Below are positions 55,505-64,000 of a DNA stretch of 64,000 bases, in pieces; the first letter of the stretch is position 1, and every line of letters starts with the position of its first letter. Below the pieces are notes generated by a model. The model made no database searches. It was not told the DNA's origin and saw only the letters and a list, made by a program, of their open reading frames with translations. The DNA comes from Chara braunii (lineage: Eukaryota; Streptophyta; Charophyceae; Charales; Characeae). Where the stretch lies: positions 3,782,360 through 3,846,359 of the forward strand of contig BFEA01000028.1 in assembly GCA_003427395.1 (NCBI GenBank), in the 5' to 3' direction. The position numbers were made by a program, and so were the translations under genes.

Positions 55505-56263
55505 TCACTTGTTTTCCAACCACTCAGCAAACGTCTTCACGCCTTCAATTCCTGATTTGAAATCCGAATTCTTATCCTTAGCGGGTTGACCACGTGATGT
55601 TTCTGTAACAGGTCGAACAGGTGAAGGCTCGAATGACCATTCGGGTCCATCATATGCTTTATTTTCATCTCGTTTAAAGCAATAGACCGGGGAAGACCAA
55701 TGCGGAGAAGTGCAAAATTCTTTCCACTGGAACACACGATTGTCATCCTTCATATAAAACCTAAATAAATGTGGCTTTGTATGACCGGTCAGTCTGTTGA
55801 CCAGGAAGGGCTTAACAGCTCCCCGCCAGTCAGCAATTTCATCTATGAATGTGCACAAAGGACGCTCGTTTTGGGAACTGGCAACGAGTTTGAACAAGTC
55901 GAGCATGGTATAAGCATCGTGCATTTTCAGTTTGCGAGAGAAATGACTGAAAGTGGCATCAACGTCCGTATGTGTATGTCCTACCAACATAAAACCGAAT
56001 TCGACTTCTTTGAAGAAACAAAATTTCACCAAAGCTGCGGCCAAAGACAAAACGTATTTGTTTTTGTTTTCTCTCCAGCAGTTGTCGGCTTGTATCCTCA
56101 ATTTAGGAGGTAAGTCGTTTGTCGCCTGTATGTCACGCAGAACTTTCATAACGGATGGCACCACAACATTGGAATCATGTGGATAGCAAGGGTACCATGT
56201 GTGAACATGCACCGATGGTGAACGACCGTGTGCGATAATAGCTATTAAATTTGTTTTCATCAT
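55505..56263 (-). CDS. Main open segment of the transposase-like gene
   Basis: A 252-codon uninterrupted frame holding the IQADNCWRENKN and VGHTHTDVDATFS blocks and a C-terminal LFRFYMKDDNRVFQWKEFC region. It would be the largest predicted coding exon of this broken gene. Its Met is internal to the original protein. Confidence 0.6.
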   Translation of the reverse strand: MMKTNLIAIIAHGRSPSVHVHTWYPCYPHDSNVVVPSVMKVLRDIQATNDLPPKLRIQADNCWRENKNKYVLSLAAALVKFCFFKEVEFGFMLVGHTHTDVDATFSHFSRKLKMHDAYTMLDLFKLVASSQNERPLCTFIDEIADWRGAVKPFLVNRLTGHTKPHLFRFYMKDDNRVFQWKEFCTSPHWSSPVYCFKRDENKAYDGPEWSFEPSPVRPVTETSRGQPAKDKNSDFKSGIEGVKTFAEWLENK

Positions 56264-56418
56264 TGGAATATTTGAGAATGCCTTCGACTTGTTTTCTCCG
56301 TGAAGTGTGGAATACTCGTCTTGCCTTGGTCCATACCGTCAATAATGATGCATAAACTGTTGGAACCTGGTCTCTTCGACTCATCCTTCCACACCTCATA
56401 ACAAGCACGGTGTTGGAG

Positions 56419-57174
56419 CTACAAGTCCAAGTGTCTGTCGCGTTCCGAAACGAAATAATTACGCACACGTACGAACTTAGCAGAATTGATAGATTCTTTG
56501 AACTCAACACACTTCTCGCATTTCGCAAAGTTTTGATCAACTTCATGAAATTTCACATGCCAGAAGTGTGTTCTCCACATGTTATAGAAAACTTGGAGAG
56601 AAACAGAAGGGACACCCAGGTTGTCAAATTGTGACTTCAACAACTTATAAATGTCAACCTTGTTATAGCAAGCAGGCAATCTCAAAACCACTCGTGATTC
56701 TCCATCTTTGATCCTCATGTCATTGGGCATGGAATCTCCATTGTCACACACAAAGGAGCTTAGTTTGCCGAACATCGTCGCATATGTTGCAGATGTGCAT
56801 CTGAGTCCAGTGCTGCCATGCTCCGGCATAATGTAACCTTTTGATAAAGTCACCCTCTTTTTCAAAAATGTATTCCTGCACACACCCAGTATGAAACACC
56901 ATGCACTAATGCACACATTTCTTTTTCCCACGGTAGGTTGCACAATCTCTTTCTCATCTTCCACGAAGGTGAACCTCTTTAACGTTTCAACCCACCATGC
57001 ATCTCTACTTTTGTGATCCTTACAGTAATATGCACTCCGGACAGCTTTGATGTCTTCCATGGTCATGCGAGCGCAACANTCTTGTTTACAACAAACTTGT
57101 CCGCGCACACTCGCCAGTGTTTTTTTGGTGAGCTTTCTGTGAACTGTTTGCAGAATCTTCTTTGACCGAGGCAT
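56419..57174 (-). CDS. N-terminal open segment of the transposase-like gene
   Basis: 251 codons from the MPRSKK start to the TAG at 56419. It carries Cys-rich DNA-binding-like parts (CCKQ..CC and CEKC) and the conserved LGVCRNTFLKKRVTLSKGY block. One N at 57080 falls in the first Cys cluster. Confidence 0.55.
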   Translation of the reverse strand: MPRSKKILQTVHRKLTKKTLASVRGQVCCKQXCCARMTMEDIKAVRSAYYCKDHKSRDAWWVETLKRFTFVEDEKEIVQPTVGKRNVCISAWCFILGVCRNTFLKKRVTLSKGYIMPEHGSTGLRCTSATYATMFGKLSSFVCDNGDSMPNDMRIKDGESRVVLRLPACYNKVDIYKLLKSQFDNLGVPSVSLQVFYNMWRTHFWHVKFHEVDQNFAKCEKCVEFKESINSAKFVRVRNYFVSERDRHLDL

Positions 57175-57179
57175 TCTGG

Positions 57180-57860
57180 TCGAACTCGACAGTGGTAAAT
57201 GTCGAAGCGAACTCGACAATGGCCAGGGGTCGTCGTCGTGCCGGACTCGACAACGGCCTTTGGTCATTGTCGAATCGAACTCGATAATGGCCCGGGGACG
57301 TCGTCGAGACGGATTCGACAATGACCTGTGGTCATTATCCAGTCGGAAACGACAAAGGACACGAGTTATTGTAGAGATGGAATACATGACAGCCTGGGGT
57401 CACCGTCGAGTAGGATTCGACAATGGCCAGGCCGTCGCCATCAGTCGTCGAGTCGAACACGACGGCAGGGAAGCGCCAAAGCCTTCGGCCACTGTCGAGT
57501 TGGACTCGACGATGACCCTTGGGCGTCGTCGATTTCGTCTCTGCATTGTCGAGTCCGACCCGACGATGAACCCAGGCCGTCGAGTCGAACTCGATGGTGG
57601 CCCAGCGCCAAGTCGTACGACCGACGTCGAGTCGAACTCGACAAATGCCCGGGGCCGTTGTCGAGTCCAACTCGATGACCACCGTCCGTTGTCGAGTTCG
57701 ACTCGACAATGGCCATATGACTTGCCGCTGCCGATGTGTTGGACTCGATGGCCCCATGCTGGCCGCTTTCGAGTTCTACTCGACGACGGCGTGCTGGCCA
57801 TTGTCGAGTACGACTCGACGGTGGCAAGCCGGCCGGCGTCGAGACAAGCTTTACGAACTC
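57180..57860. repeat. TCGA-rich degenerate satellite
   Basis: GTCGAGTCGAACTCGACAATGGCC-like words (both orientations, period irregular at about 33-50 bp) fill 680 bp and generate long open frames in nearly all frames on both strands, none of them genes. It starts right at the N-terminal end of the transposase-like gene. Confidence 0.85.
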
Positions 57861-58122
57861 GTCCGCTGGCAAGAGCCAAGGCCTCTGGCCATCCATTTGA
57901 GCTTCTCGATTGTCCGTCAACGGCCTCGTCGCGAGGAACGAGACGATGGATAGCCGCCGAATGAATTTGTCGTTTTGTGTGTTTTCTCCTTCTGTTTTGG
58001 GACTTCGCAATGCCTAGTTGTTGTGTGTAACTGCGATGGCTCCTCGGTGTGTGAGCGCGTTCGACCTTAGCAATGGCTCCCTGTTGTGGTTGTCAATCGT
58101 CTGAGTGTGTAGGACGTTTGCG

Positions 58123-58895
58123 ATGGCTCACGGCTTCGATTACTCGTTCCCTTTGAATGTTAGCGTAAGGTACCTGCGAGGTTCAAGGCGGGAGACAACT
58201 ATACTTGGGGCCCGTAGAGAAGACTTCGACACAGACCCTTGGATGAGCGTTATGCCCTTGCTTGAAAAACCCTTCGATGCATGGTCCGAATTGGACTGGG
58301 ATAACACAATGAAAGACTGCCCTTGGGCATCTGATTATCGACTAGCATCCAGCCAGGAATGGGGGACATTCATCTTCCTCGACCTCATCCTCGTGACGAA
58401 ACACACGTCGGTGTTGTCTGCGGCATTTCGTACCCGAGACCGGTCTTTGTCGTTGATCGCGCACAATGTGTCGTGTCCACCGCGCTTGTGGTGGGGACCA
58501 TCGATGAAGATGGAGTTGCTCGACTGCGCAAAACAGAACCAGTTTTTAGAGGAATATCCCCTTCCTTTCCAGGACAACTTGACGGGAGTGTGTCGTACTT
58601 CTGCGTACATGTTGATCTCTGTCGTTTCTCTTTCGCTAGAGTTCTTTATGTTTCGGTAAGAAATAGAAGTAAGACTTCAGCGAAAGCAAGTATTTACGTG
58701 TCCAGGAACGAGCTCATCGTTGACGGGGACTCGATTATGTTAACGCATGGTTGGAGGAACGGTAGGTTTGACGTGAAACTGGCGGGGCAGGTCGATACAC
58801 CCCGACATTGGGAGGAGGTCAAGGAGTACGTGAAGGTCATTAGAGACGCCATCGGTCGAACTTTAGCGAGATCATGTGGTTTCGTCCGTCCATGA
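58123..58895 (+). pseudogene. Unrecognised protein gene with frameshift
   Basis: MAHGFDYSFPLNVSVRYLRG begins a good frame with WMSVMPLLEKPFDAWSELDW. Near 58350 coding character passes to the next frame (PRPVFVVDRAQCVVSTALVV, GTIDEDGVARLRKTEPVFRG), ending at 58895 after IYVSRNELIVDGDSIMLTHG and WEEVKEYVKVIRDAI. Total about 255 residues. I do not recognise the family. It sits between two TCGA-rich repeat fields and could belong to the same mobile unit as the 60.4-kb gene. Confidence 0.4.
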
Positions 58896-59577
58896 TACGT
58901 GTCTTGCTTCTCCTCCACTGCAACCCTGTGCAGTCCACAGCTCCTGACGTACGGTTCATCCCTGAACGCAGTGTACGGTTTCGGGGCGGAAGGATAGGCG
59001 AGGTCGAGGGGGAGGTCATGTGAGATGAACAGTGTAGGACATGTCAGCTATTCAGTTGTTCAACAAAAGTGACACCTAAGACTGTGTATGCGTGCGAGCA
59101 TTGAGTTTGATGTGAGCTTGTCGACGTCGGTTTAACCTCTCTCTCTCTTTCTCTCTCTTATGTGTGCGTGTGTGTGCTTATTGATCGGTGGAGCGTACTG
59201 TTAGTCGCTCGTTGCGGGTGCCGGTTGCCGGCCTTGCCAATTGAATGCCTCGAATTGATGATGGATGTAGGCTTCCAATTGATGTGCCTTGATTGGTGTG
59301 CCTTGTTCGTGACACCGCTTCCTATTCAGCGAAAGATGAACAGTGTGAGAAATGTGGGCCATTCATCAACAGTGTGGACTGAGACTGTGTATGTTATGAA
59401 AGCAATGGGTTTGATGTGAAATTGTCGATGCCGGGTTTCGATCCTTCTGCTTTGTTTGATGTGACTTTTAGCTACACCGCTCCTGTGTTCTGTTTGTCTG
59501 CTTTTGGATACGCCGTCCCGTTCCCGTGTTCTGTTTGCCGGCCCGGTCGTGTCGAGCTGTCGCGCTGGCCCCCCACG
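58896..59577. other. No gene seen; internal direct duplication
   Basis: About 110 bp near 59027-59140 (AGATGAACAGTGT ... GACTGTGTATG) recurs in diverged form at 59334-59450. A CT/TG microsatellite lies at 59139-59180. Confidence 0.6.
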
Positions 59578-60305
59578 TTTGAGTCGAACTCGATGGAATC
59601 GACCTCCATCGAGTCGATCTCGATCGAGTCGAACACGATCGAGTCGAACACGATCACCTGGGCTCACGATTGGATCCAACAGAATCGTCTGGACTCACGA
59701 TCGGCTGTACTCACGATCGCTTGGACTCACGATCGTGTCCGACTTGATTATGATCGACTCGATGTGGACTCACGATCGTCTGTAGTCACGATCGCCTGTA
59801 CTCACGATCGTGTCTAACACGATCCAACACGATCGGATCCAACACGAATCGACCTCCATCGTGGCTTATCGTGTTCGACTCAATCGTGTCCGACTCGATT
59901 ATGATCGACTCGATCGCGTTCGACACGATGGTGTTCGACTCGATCGAGTCGAGCACGATCGAGTCGAGCACGATCGAGTCGAGCATGATCGTGTCAAACT
60001 CGATCGAGTCGAACACGATCGCCTGGACTCACGATCGACTCGAAAACGATTGAGTCGAACACGATCGAGTCGAACGCGATAGAGTCGATCACGATCGAGT
60101 CGAACACGATCGAGTCGAGCACGATCGAGTCGAACACGATCGAGTCGATCATAATCGAGTCAGACACGATCAAGTCGAACACAATAAGCCTGGACTCATG
60201 ATCGAGTCGAACACGATCGAGCTGGCCTATCACTCTCGCGCCGAACGAGATCGTGTTGACCACGGGCACGATCACGATCGAGTTGAACACGATCGAGGCA
60301 GCCTC
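59578..60305. repeat. 15-bp GATCGAGTCGAACAC satellite
   Basis: The unit GATCGAGTCGAACAC and variants (AGCAC, ACTCACGATCG) repeat over about 720 bp. The purest part is 59935-60180. GATC, TCGA and CGATCG sites occur in nearly every unit. Reading the minus strand gives a 5-residue protein repeat (VFDSI), a by-product of the 15-bp period. Confidence 0.94.
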
Positions 60306-60441
60306 GTCACTAAGGAGATGCTGCCTTATCACTATCTGGAACTTTTCTGCTCCTCGTGCCATGCCAACGTTGTGCGCCTTCTGATTTTTTGCTTCGCGGT
60401 GATGTGTTGTGTTGCTTTCAGATTAGGCAGCGCTACAAAAC

Positions 60442-60918
60442 ATGGAAGGAGAGGGGAAGGCAAGTAAACGACGAGCAAGTAAGAATTCAGGAAGCATGGA
60501 ACAATCTCCGAAAAAATCGAAGGGGACGCCGGCCGCAGGGGATGGGAGTCTGGAGGCACCGGGGTCTAAGCGGCAACGCACCTCGGTTTCGAGGGGTGCA
60601 CCTTCCACGGGCACTCCGTCGACTCGTGTTCGGGGCTCTGGACCGGATAAGGCTGTGTTGATGACTGTCGGGCCTGAGGGTCAGGAACGTGTGCCTGGTC
60701 CACAGCAGGGGAGATCTGCAGTGGAGGTTATGCCCGGACGCAAACCGTCTGGAGAACGTAAACCGTCTGGCGAAAGTAAACCGTCTAGTGAAACGACTGC
60801 CGCGGGTCGGCGAGACGATGTTCCCGTGATTGACCACAAGGACAAGTTCTGGATGTTGGACTGGGTGGGGGAGACCGGACAACCATCGAGTGACCTTGTT
60901 CTATACGTGGTCATCAAA
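60442..60918 (+). CDS. N-terminal disordered segment of the ParB-like gene
   Basis: MEGEGKASKRRASKNSGSME starts a Lys/Arg/Ser/Gly/Pro-rich region with nuclear-localisation-like clusters (KKSK, SKRQR). A short KPSGE/KPSGES/KPSSE repeat follows, then an ordered stretch DKFWMLDWVGETGQPSSDLV. In the unshifted frame it ends at 60942. Confidence 0.45.
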
Positions 60919-60920
60919 AT

Positions 60921-61889
60921 GTGCCGGTTGGCGGCCTGGTGAGGTGGACTGGGCAAAATGTGCCGTTTGCAACTTTCGAGTTGACGATGGTCCTGAATGG
61001 AAGAGGGGAAAAAATACCAAACATTAAACACGTCGCTCTTCGATGGGCCAAACACGCGGGGTTTGGAAAGTCGCTGGTTGATGTGTTCAACCCACCAGGG
61101 ACATTGGAAGTGAAGTTGCCTAAGCTCGTTGACGTCCTCGGGTTTTTCGACAGTAATGTGATCGCGTGCAGAGAGCCGGTTGTGCATCCAGAGGACCGCA
61201 TATCAGAGCCTAAATGCGTGCTTTCGAGAACCGTGGAAACAGGGCCTTCGATCACGATCCGCGATACCCCGCCTGGTCCGAAAGCTGGGCAGATAGGAGA
61301 GAAGGGTCCGTGCCGCGGACTGGTCGTACCGTCAGCCCCTATGAAGACCAGGCCAACGACGACCAAAACACCAGTTGCCTTGGGCAGCCGATCGCGCTAT
61401 GATGTGGCCACCAAGGGACATCTCCCCTTGGTGGGCCAGCAGCGCTATGACTACACTGTGTCGGGCCTCGTAGAGGAAGTCCATGAGTATTTTGAAGATG
61501 AGGATGAAGAGAACAACGAGGAATATTCGGAACGAGCAGGAGGAGAGGAACAGTACGCTGCGGGTATCGGGGGCATGACAAGGCATCCAGGAGAGACATG
61601 TAAAGTGGTTGGACAGGATGAAGACAGTGAACACACTGTGAGCACATCTGGTGGGGAGGTTGGTCTGGCAGGAGGATATGGGAGCAGCTACGAAGTATAT
61701 GAGGGGGATGTGCACGCGACAATGGCTGTGGCTGGGCATACAGATGCTGCAGGGCTCGCTGAGCGAAAGAGGAAGCACAGGCGGGAGAGAAAAAGTCTTA
61801 TGGATAATAAACGGAGTAGGCAAGAAGCGAGTGAAAAAAGACGATTGAAAAAGCAGCTGCGAAGAAAAAGCAGCAGCCAAAGAAAATAA
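60921..61889 (+). CDS. Middle segment of the ParB-like gene
   Basis: VPVGGLVRWTGQNVPFATFE to VDVLGFFDSNVIACREP forms an ordered block of about 90 residues. A linker, an acidic stretch (EYFEDEDEENNEEYSE) and a C-terminal basic helix-like stretch (RKRKHRRERKSL, then RLKKQLRRK) follow. No family recognised. Confidence 0.45.
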   Translation: MPVGGLVRWTGQNVPFATFELTMVLNGRGEKIPNIKHVALRWAKHAGFGKSLVDVFNPPGTLEVKLPKLVDVLGFFDSNVIACREPVVHPEDRISEPKCVLSRTVETGPSITIRDTPPGPKAGQIGEKGPCRGLVVPSAPMKTRPTTTKTPVALGSRSRYDVATKGHLPLVGQQRYDYTVSGLVEEVHEYFEDEDEENNEEYSERAGGEEQYAAGIGGMTRHPGETCKVVGQDEDSEHTVSTSGGEVGLAGGYGSSYEVYEGDVHATMAVAGHTDAAGLAERKRKHRRERKSLMDNKRSRQEASEKRRLKKQLRRKSSSQRK

Positions 61890-61906
61890 AGGCAAAAGGT
61901 GGTGTT

Positions 61907-62755
61907 ATGGAAAAGACTTCTGTTTTTCCAGCGGAACAACCACAATCGGATGAAGAGGCCAAAGGTAAGACAGTTACTAGGCCGCCAAGTTTGCGAAATG
62001 TGCCATCAATGACTTCTTCTGGTGTTCTTAGCAAAGGTTTTTTCCTTGAGTTGGACGAGCATGGGAACCAATGTCTAGACATGGAATTCATTTCTGTCCA
62101 GTTCGACAGAATTCTGGATATCCCCAACGGGGAATTCAGATACAATCAACGCTATCTTGTGCAACAGACGGTTGACGACATTTATGACGCAATGATTGCA
62201 TCGGGTGAGGCTGCTATGAGAGAGAGAATGACTGGAGCTGCCGGTGTGAATGTCTGTACGTTGTATGAGAAGCCTGTCCTTTTGTTGGTTGCCCTCCGTG
62301 ATACATTGCATACTGACGCTTTATGGAAGATTGTGAGAGCAAGGAGAGTGTTGCCCGATGATTTCGATATCGAATCTGTGAACAAGTACTACTACTACCC
62401 TCTTAGCGGTCAGCATAACGTGGCGGCGGCAAGAAGGTGTTTTGTTGAACGCCCTGACATCGCACAAGAGCTCCGATTGGATCGCTGGACTGCGAGGCCT
62501 GTTTATTATCCGGATAAGAGCATGGACAATTACGGCATGCTGAGCACTTTCCAGAGCTCCAAGGACAAATGGAATACCCCACCGCACCAGAACGTGGTCG
62601 TCCAGAACGTACGGAAGTTGTGGCACGAGTCGAACTGTCCTGAAGCTAAAGGCGGCTTAGCGACAAAAGTGAAAAATGCAGAGTATAGAAAGTTTGCGGG
62701 AGAGGTTCTTCGTTTGACCGGGATTCGTAATTTGATTGAGATGTCCCTTACTACT
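61907..62755 (+). CDS. ParB/sulfiredoxin-like domain segment
   Basis: After a charged linker, FFLELDEHGNQCLDMEFISV and FDRILDIPNGEFRYNQRYLV lead to VCTLYEKPVLLLVALRDTLH. The key motif is NKYYYYPLSGQHNVAAARRC at about residues 160-180. G-Q-H-N-x-A-A-A-R fits the conserved G-x-H-R-x-x-A motif of the ParB N-terminal/sulfiredoxin fold, which binds a nucleotide. WTARPVYYPD follows, where ParB proteins have a V-x-V strand. It ends at a TAG after MSLTT. Confidence 0.5.
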
Positions 62756-62758
62756 TAG

Positions 62759-63880
62759 TGGAGCGGCCAGTGGTCTGACGCCCTCGGGCCCTACATGTTG
62801 TTGGCAAGGGCGACAGATGACGTTTTCGAAAAGGTGAAACAAGTGTACGCCGCTTGGGAAGCTGGACAATTGTCGGGGAGAGATGTTGTGAAGCCTGCTA
62901 CCAAACAAGGTGAATCAGGGAAGGCACCGAGGGCTGGACCCGGATTTGAGTTGAAAGGTAGAGTTAGGTATTCGGTTCACTGGGTTCAGGGTACCAAAGG
63001 ACCTGGTTACCTCGTGGCTGTACACGATCCGGATATCAAAGCGTGGAAGTGTTTTTCAGCGCTTGGGAGGCGTGAGTGGCTGCAACTGTTGCGAAACATT
63101 CTCACAGACAGTGTGATACTGACTCCTAAGCGAAGTGGAGCTGCTGAACGTGCCGGAAAACATTCAACGGAAACATATGTGGAAATGGTGAAGATTGAAA
63201 GAGCAATGTTGAGGATGTTTCACTACTTCGTCTTCATTGCTGACCCTCACAGGAAGTCGTCAGAGTGGACGGAACCATTCTTCAACAACCTTTCCGATTT
63301 GTTTGATAAGTACTCTGATGAAGGATTGACGTCCGAGAGGTGGATCGACCAGCGTCGCCATTTCAAAGAGATGAGTTGGGTGCGAACGTTCCCGGCTACA
63401 CTTGGAGGAGAGGAGGAAAAAGGAAAAGAGGGCTTCAAGAAAACAGCGTCACTTGCTGCGAAGTGCCCCCAAGAGTTCGTGCAGTTTATCAACAAGCTGC
63501 TGCGCAGATCAGAAACCAGGGGTTCGAAAAGTATAAGAATGTCGGGCTCGGCGCAATATATACATTTAAAAAAACAGAATGTGAACTCTGTTTTCGTCCC
63601 ATTCCAACGGGAACCAAACGATATTTCAAACGAGATGGATTCCAAGAAAATATATAGAGTCGTAAAACATCTGTGTTGCCACACGGCCGTGCTGGATTTA
63701 TGTCACCCAACCCAGATAAGGGTGTGGACTGAAGAAGTCTTTGATGGTCTGCGTAAGTTCATGGGAAAATTGGCTGGTGATTATTGGACATTATTGTGCT
63801 TCGTTCCGCGGTCTTGCGAGTATACATTTTTCAAGCGAGTTACAAGTTGGGAGATTGACATTCACTTGTCTATTCTAAAG
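62759..63880 (+). CDS. C-terminal segment of the ParB-like gene
   Basis: In the same frame as the ParB-like segment, starting right after the TAG (WSGQWSDALGPYMLLARATD). It continues with VFEKVKQVYAAWEAGQ, VHWVQGTKGPGYLVAVHDPD, YFVFIADPHRKSSEWTEPFF, CPQEFVQFINKLL and LCCHTAVLDLCHPTQIRVWT. Not recognised; ADPHRKSSEW is in a position where a catalytic motif might be. A TAG at 63881 interrupts, and the frame stays open to the window end (TRQLQTKAKHLYKVANLPLE). Confidence 0.45.
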
Positions 63881-64000
63881 TAGACTCGTCAGCTACAAAC
63901 GAAGGCGAAGCATTTATATAAGGTTGCGAACTTGCCTTTGGAGGACACATACATAATGGCTGTCATCATGTACTCCAACGATGGGGACTATCACCGCAAC

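Larger units (their letters stand above)
55019..57174 (-). pseudogene. Broken transposase-like gene (DUF7869-like)
   Basis: Reading from ATG at 57174: MPRSKKILQTVHRKLTKKTL, a Cys pair region (VCCKQ, CC), TFVEDEKEIV, RNVCISAWCFILGVCRNTFL and FAKCEKCVEFKESI. A TAG at 56419 interrupts, but reading continues (LCIIIDGMDQGKTSIPHF). A frameshift near 56290 leads to MMKTNLIAIIAHGRS and PHDSNVVVPSVMKVLRDIQ, then IQADNCWRENKNKYVLSLAA and VGHTHTDVDATFSHFSRKL. The Asp-rich DGMDQ, ADN-ENK and DVDA blocks suggest an RNase H-like catalytic fold. Further C-terminal, RPSQDDIDQEVTVWMGRVIS (55019-55201) resembles a BAH-like tail. The family assignment is from memory of similar proteins in algae, oomycetes and invertebrates. 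It is inactive here. Confidence 0.6.
60442..64000 (+). pseudogene. Long broken gene with ParB/sulfiredoxin-like domain, continues past window
   Basis: Four open segments in order: 60442-60918, 60921-61889, 61907-62755 and 62759-63880, then an open tail to the window end. They are separated by a frameshift at about 60919 (IK then VPVGGLVRWTG), a frameshift near 61850 within a Lys/Arg-rich stretch, and in-frame TAG codons at 62756 and 63881. Coding character is continuous across each break, so this was one protein of more than 1150 residues. A CTTTCAG acceptor-like site just before the start hints at a 5' UTR intron. The order is: disordered charged N-terminus, acidic/basic low-complexity middle, ParB-like domain, then an alpha-helical region of unknown function. 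Confidence 0.6.

Noticed and set aside
57260-58010. Overlapping open frames up to 234 codons on both strands
   Set aside because: They come from the TCGA-rich satellite, which lacks stops in most frames. Only the segment from about 58123 has non-repetitive coding character.
58945-58985. GTACGGTTC words resembling the 3' strand of group II intron domain V
   Set aside because: The matching GAGCCGTA strand and the bulged stem are absent, so this is chance similarity.
59786-60362. Frames encoding VFDSI pentapeptide repeats
   Set aside because: A 15-bp satellite gives a 5-residue repeat automatically, and no start context or flanking domain is present.
62740-63900. Alternative genetic code with TAG as sense
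   Set aside because: The LBD gene and other frames use normal stops, other broken genes here also show TGA and frameshifts, and pseudogene decay explains the data.

Overview
The window reads as nuclear DNA of a streptophyte with a large, repeat-rich genome. The evidence is a well-formed LOB-domain (LBD) transcription factor, a family restricted to land plants and charophyte algae, plus plant-type L1 LINEs, chromodomain-bearing Ty3/gypsy elements (one primed by initiator tRNA-Met), plant-style mitochondrial atp1 and group II intron debris, and many CT/GA/CA microsatellites. A charophyte such as Chara is my best guess, but it is an impression and I ran no search. Three N-gaps (19192-19306, 33637-34188, 48684-49378) each adjoin a microsatellite or homopolymer.

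Layout. 1-6.8 kb: microsatellites, a 31-bp minisatellite, a mitochondrial insertion in which atp1 runs straight into a group II intron reverse transcriptase, several tandem duplications, a hammerhead-ribozyme-like core (4766-4798) and the first exon of a small secreted-protein gene (5362-5631, minus). 6.8-9.6 kb: ORF1 part of an L1-like LINE (copy A). 10.3-17.1 kb: a decayed chromovirus on the minus strand (gag, protease, RT-RNase H, integrase, chromodomain), with a leader that carries telo-box-like motifs, four copies of a hairpin motif and a long polypurine stretch. 19.3-23.8 kb: LINE copy B (endonuclease, RT, zinc-binding domain, poly-A), followed at once by a tRNA-derived SINE. 24.3-28.5 kb: AT-rich DNA without a recognisable gene. 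28.5-36.8 kb: a second, much older minus-strand chromovirus with a tRNA-iMet primer-binding site and a 915-bp 5' LTR, which abuts another mitochondrial intron-maturase fragment (36821-37159). 37-44 kb: many tandem duplications, two further hammerhead-like cores, and a 1-kb ATG/ACG-rich cryptic repeat.

44-48 kb holds the clearest host gene: an intact LBD gene (47318-47854, minus) and a decayed tandem copy (44936-45310) within a duplicated block. 50.9-52.5 kb has a PIF/Harbinger-like MITE with TAA target duplications and a roughly 350-400 bp near-perfect inverted repeat. 53.3 kb has a retroposed U2 snRNA copy with a poly-A tail and a 9-bp target duplication. 54-57.2 kb is a broken transposase-like gene (similar to what I recall as DUF7869 proteins). 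57.2-60.3 kb has two TCGA-rich satellite fields around a broken unidentified gene. 60.4 kb to the end is a long broken gene encoding charged low-complexity regions followed by a ParB/sulfiredoxin-like domain.

There is no operon-like organisation. Most coding sequence is mobile-element derived and inactivated, often by in-frame TAG or TGA codons of the kind cytosine deamination produces. The likely functional host features are the LBD gene and possibly the small secreted-protein gene.
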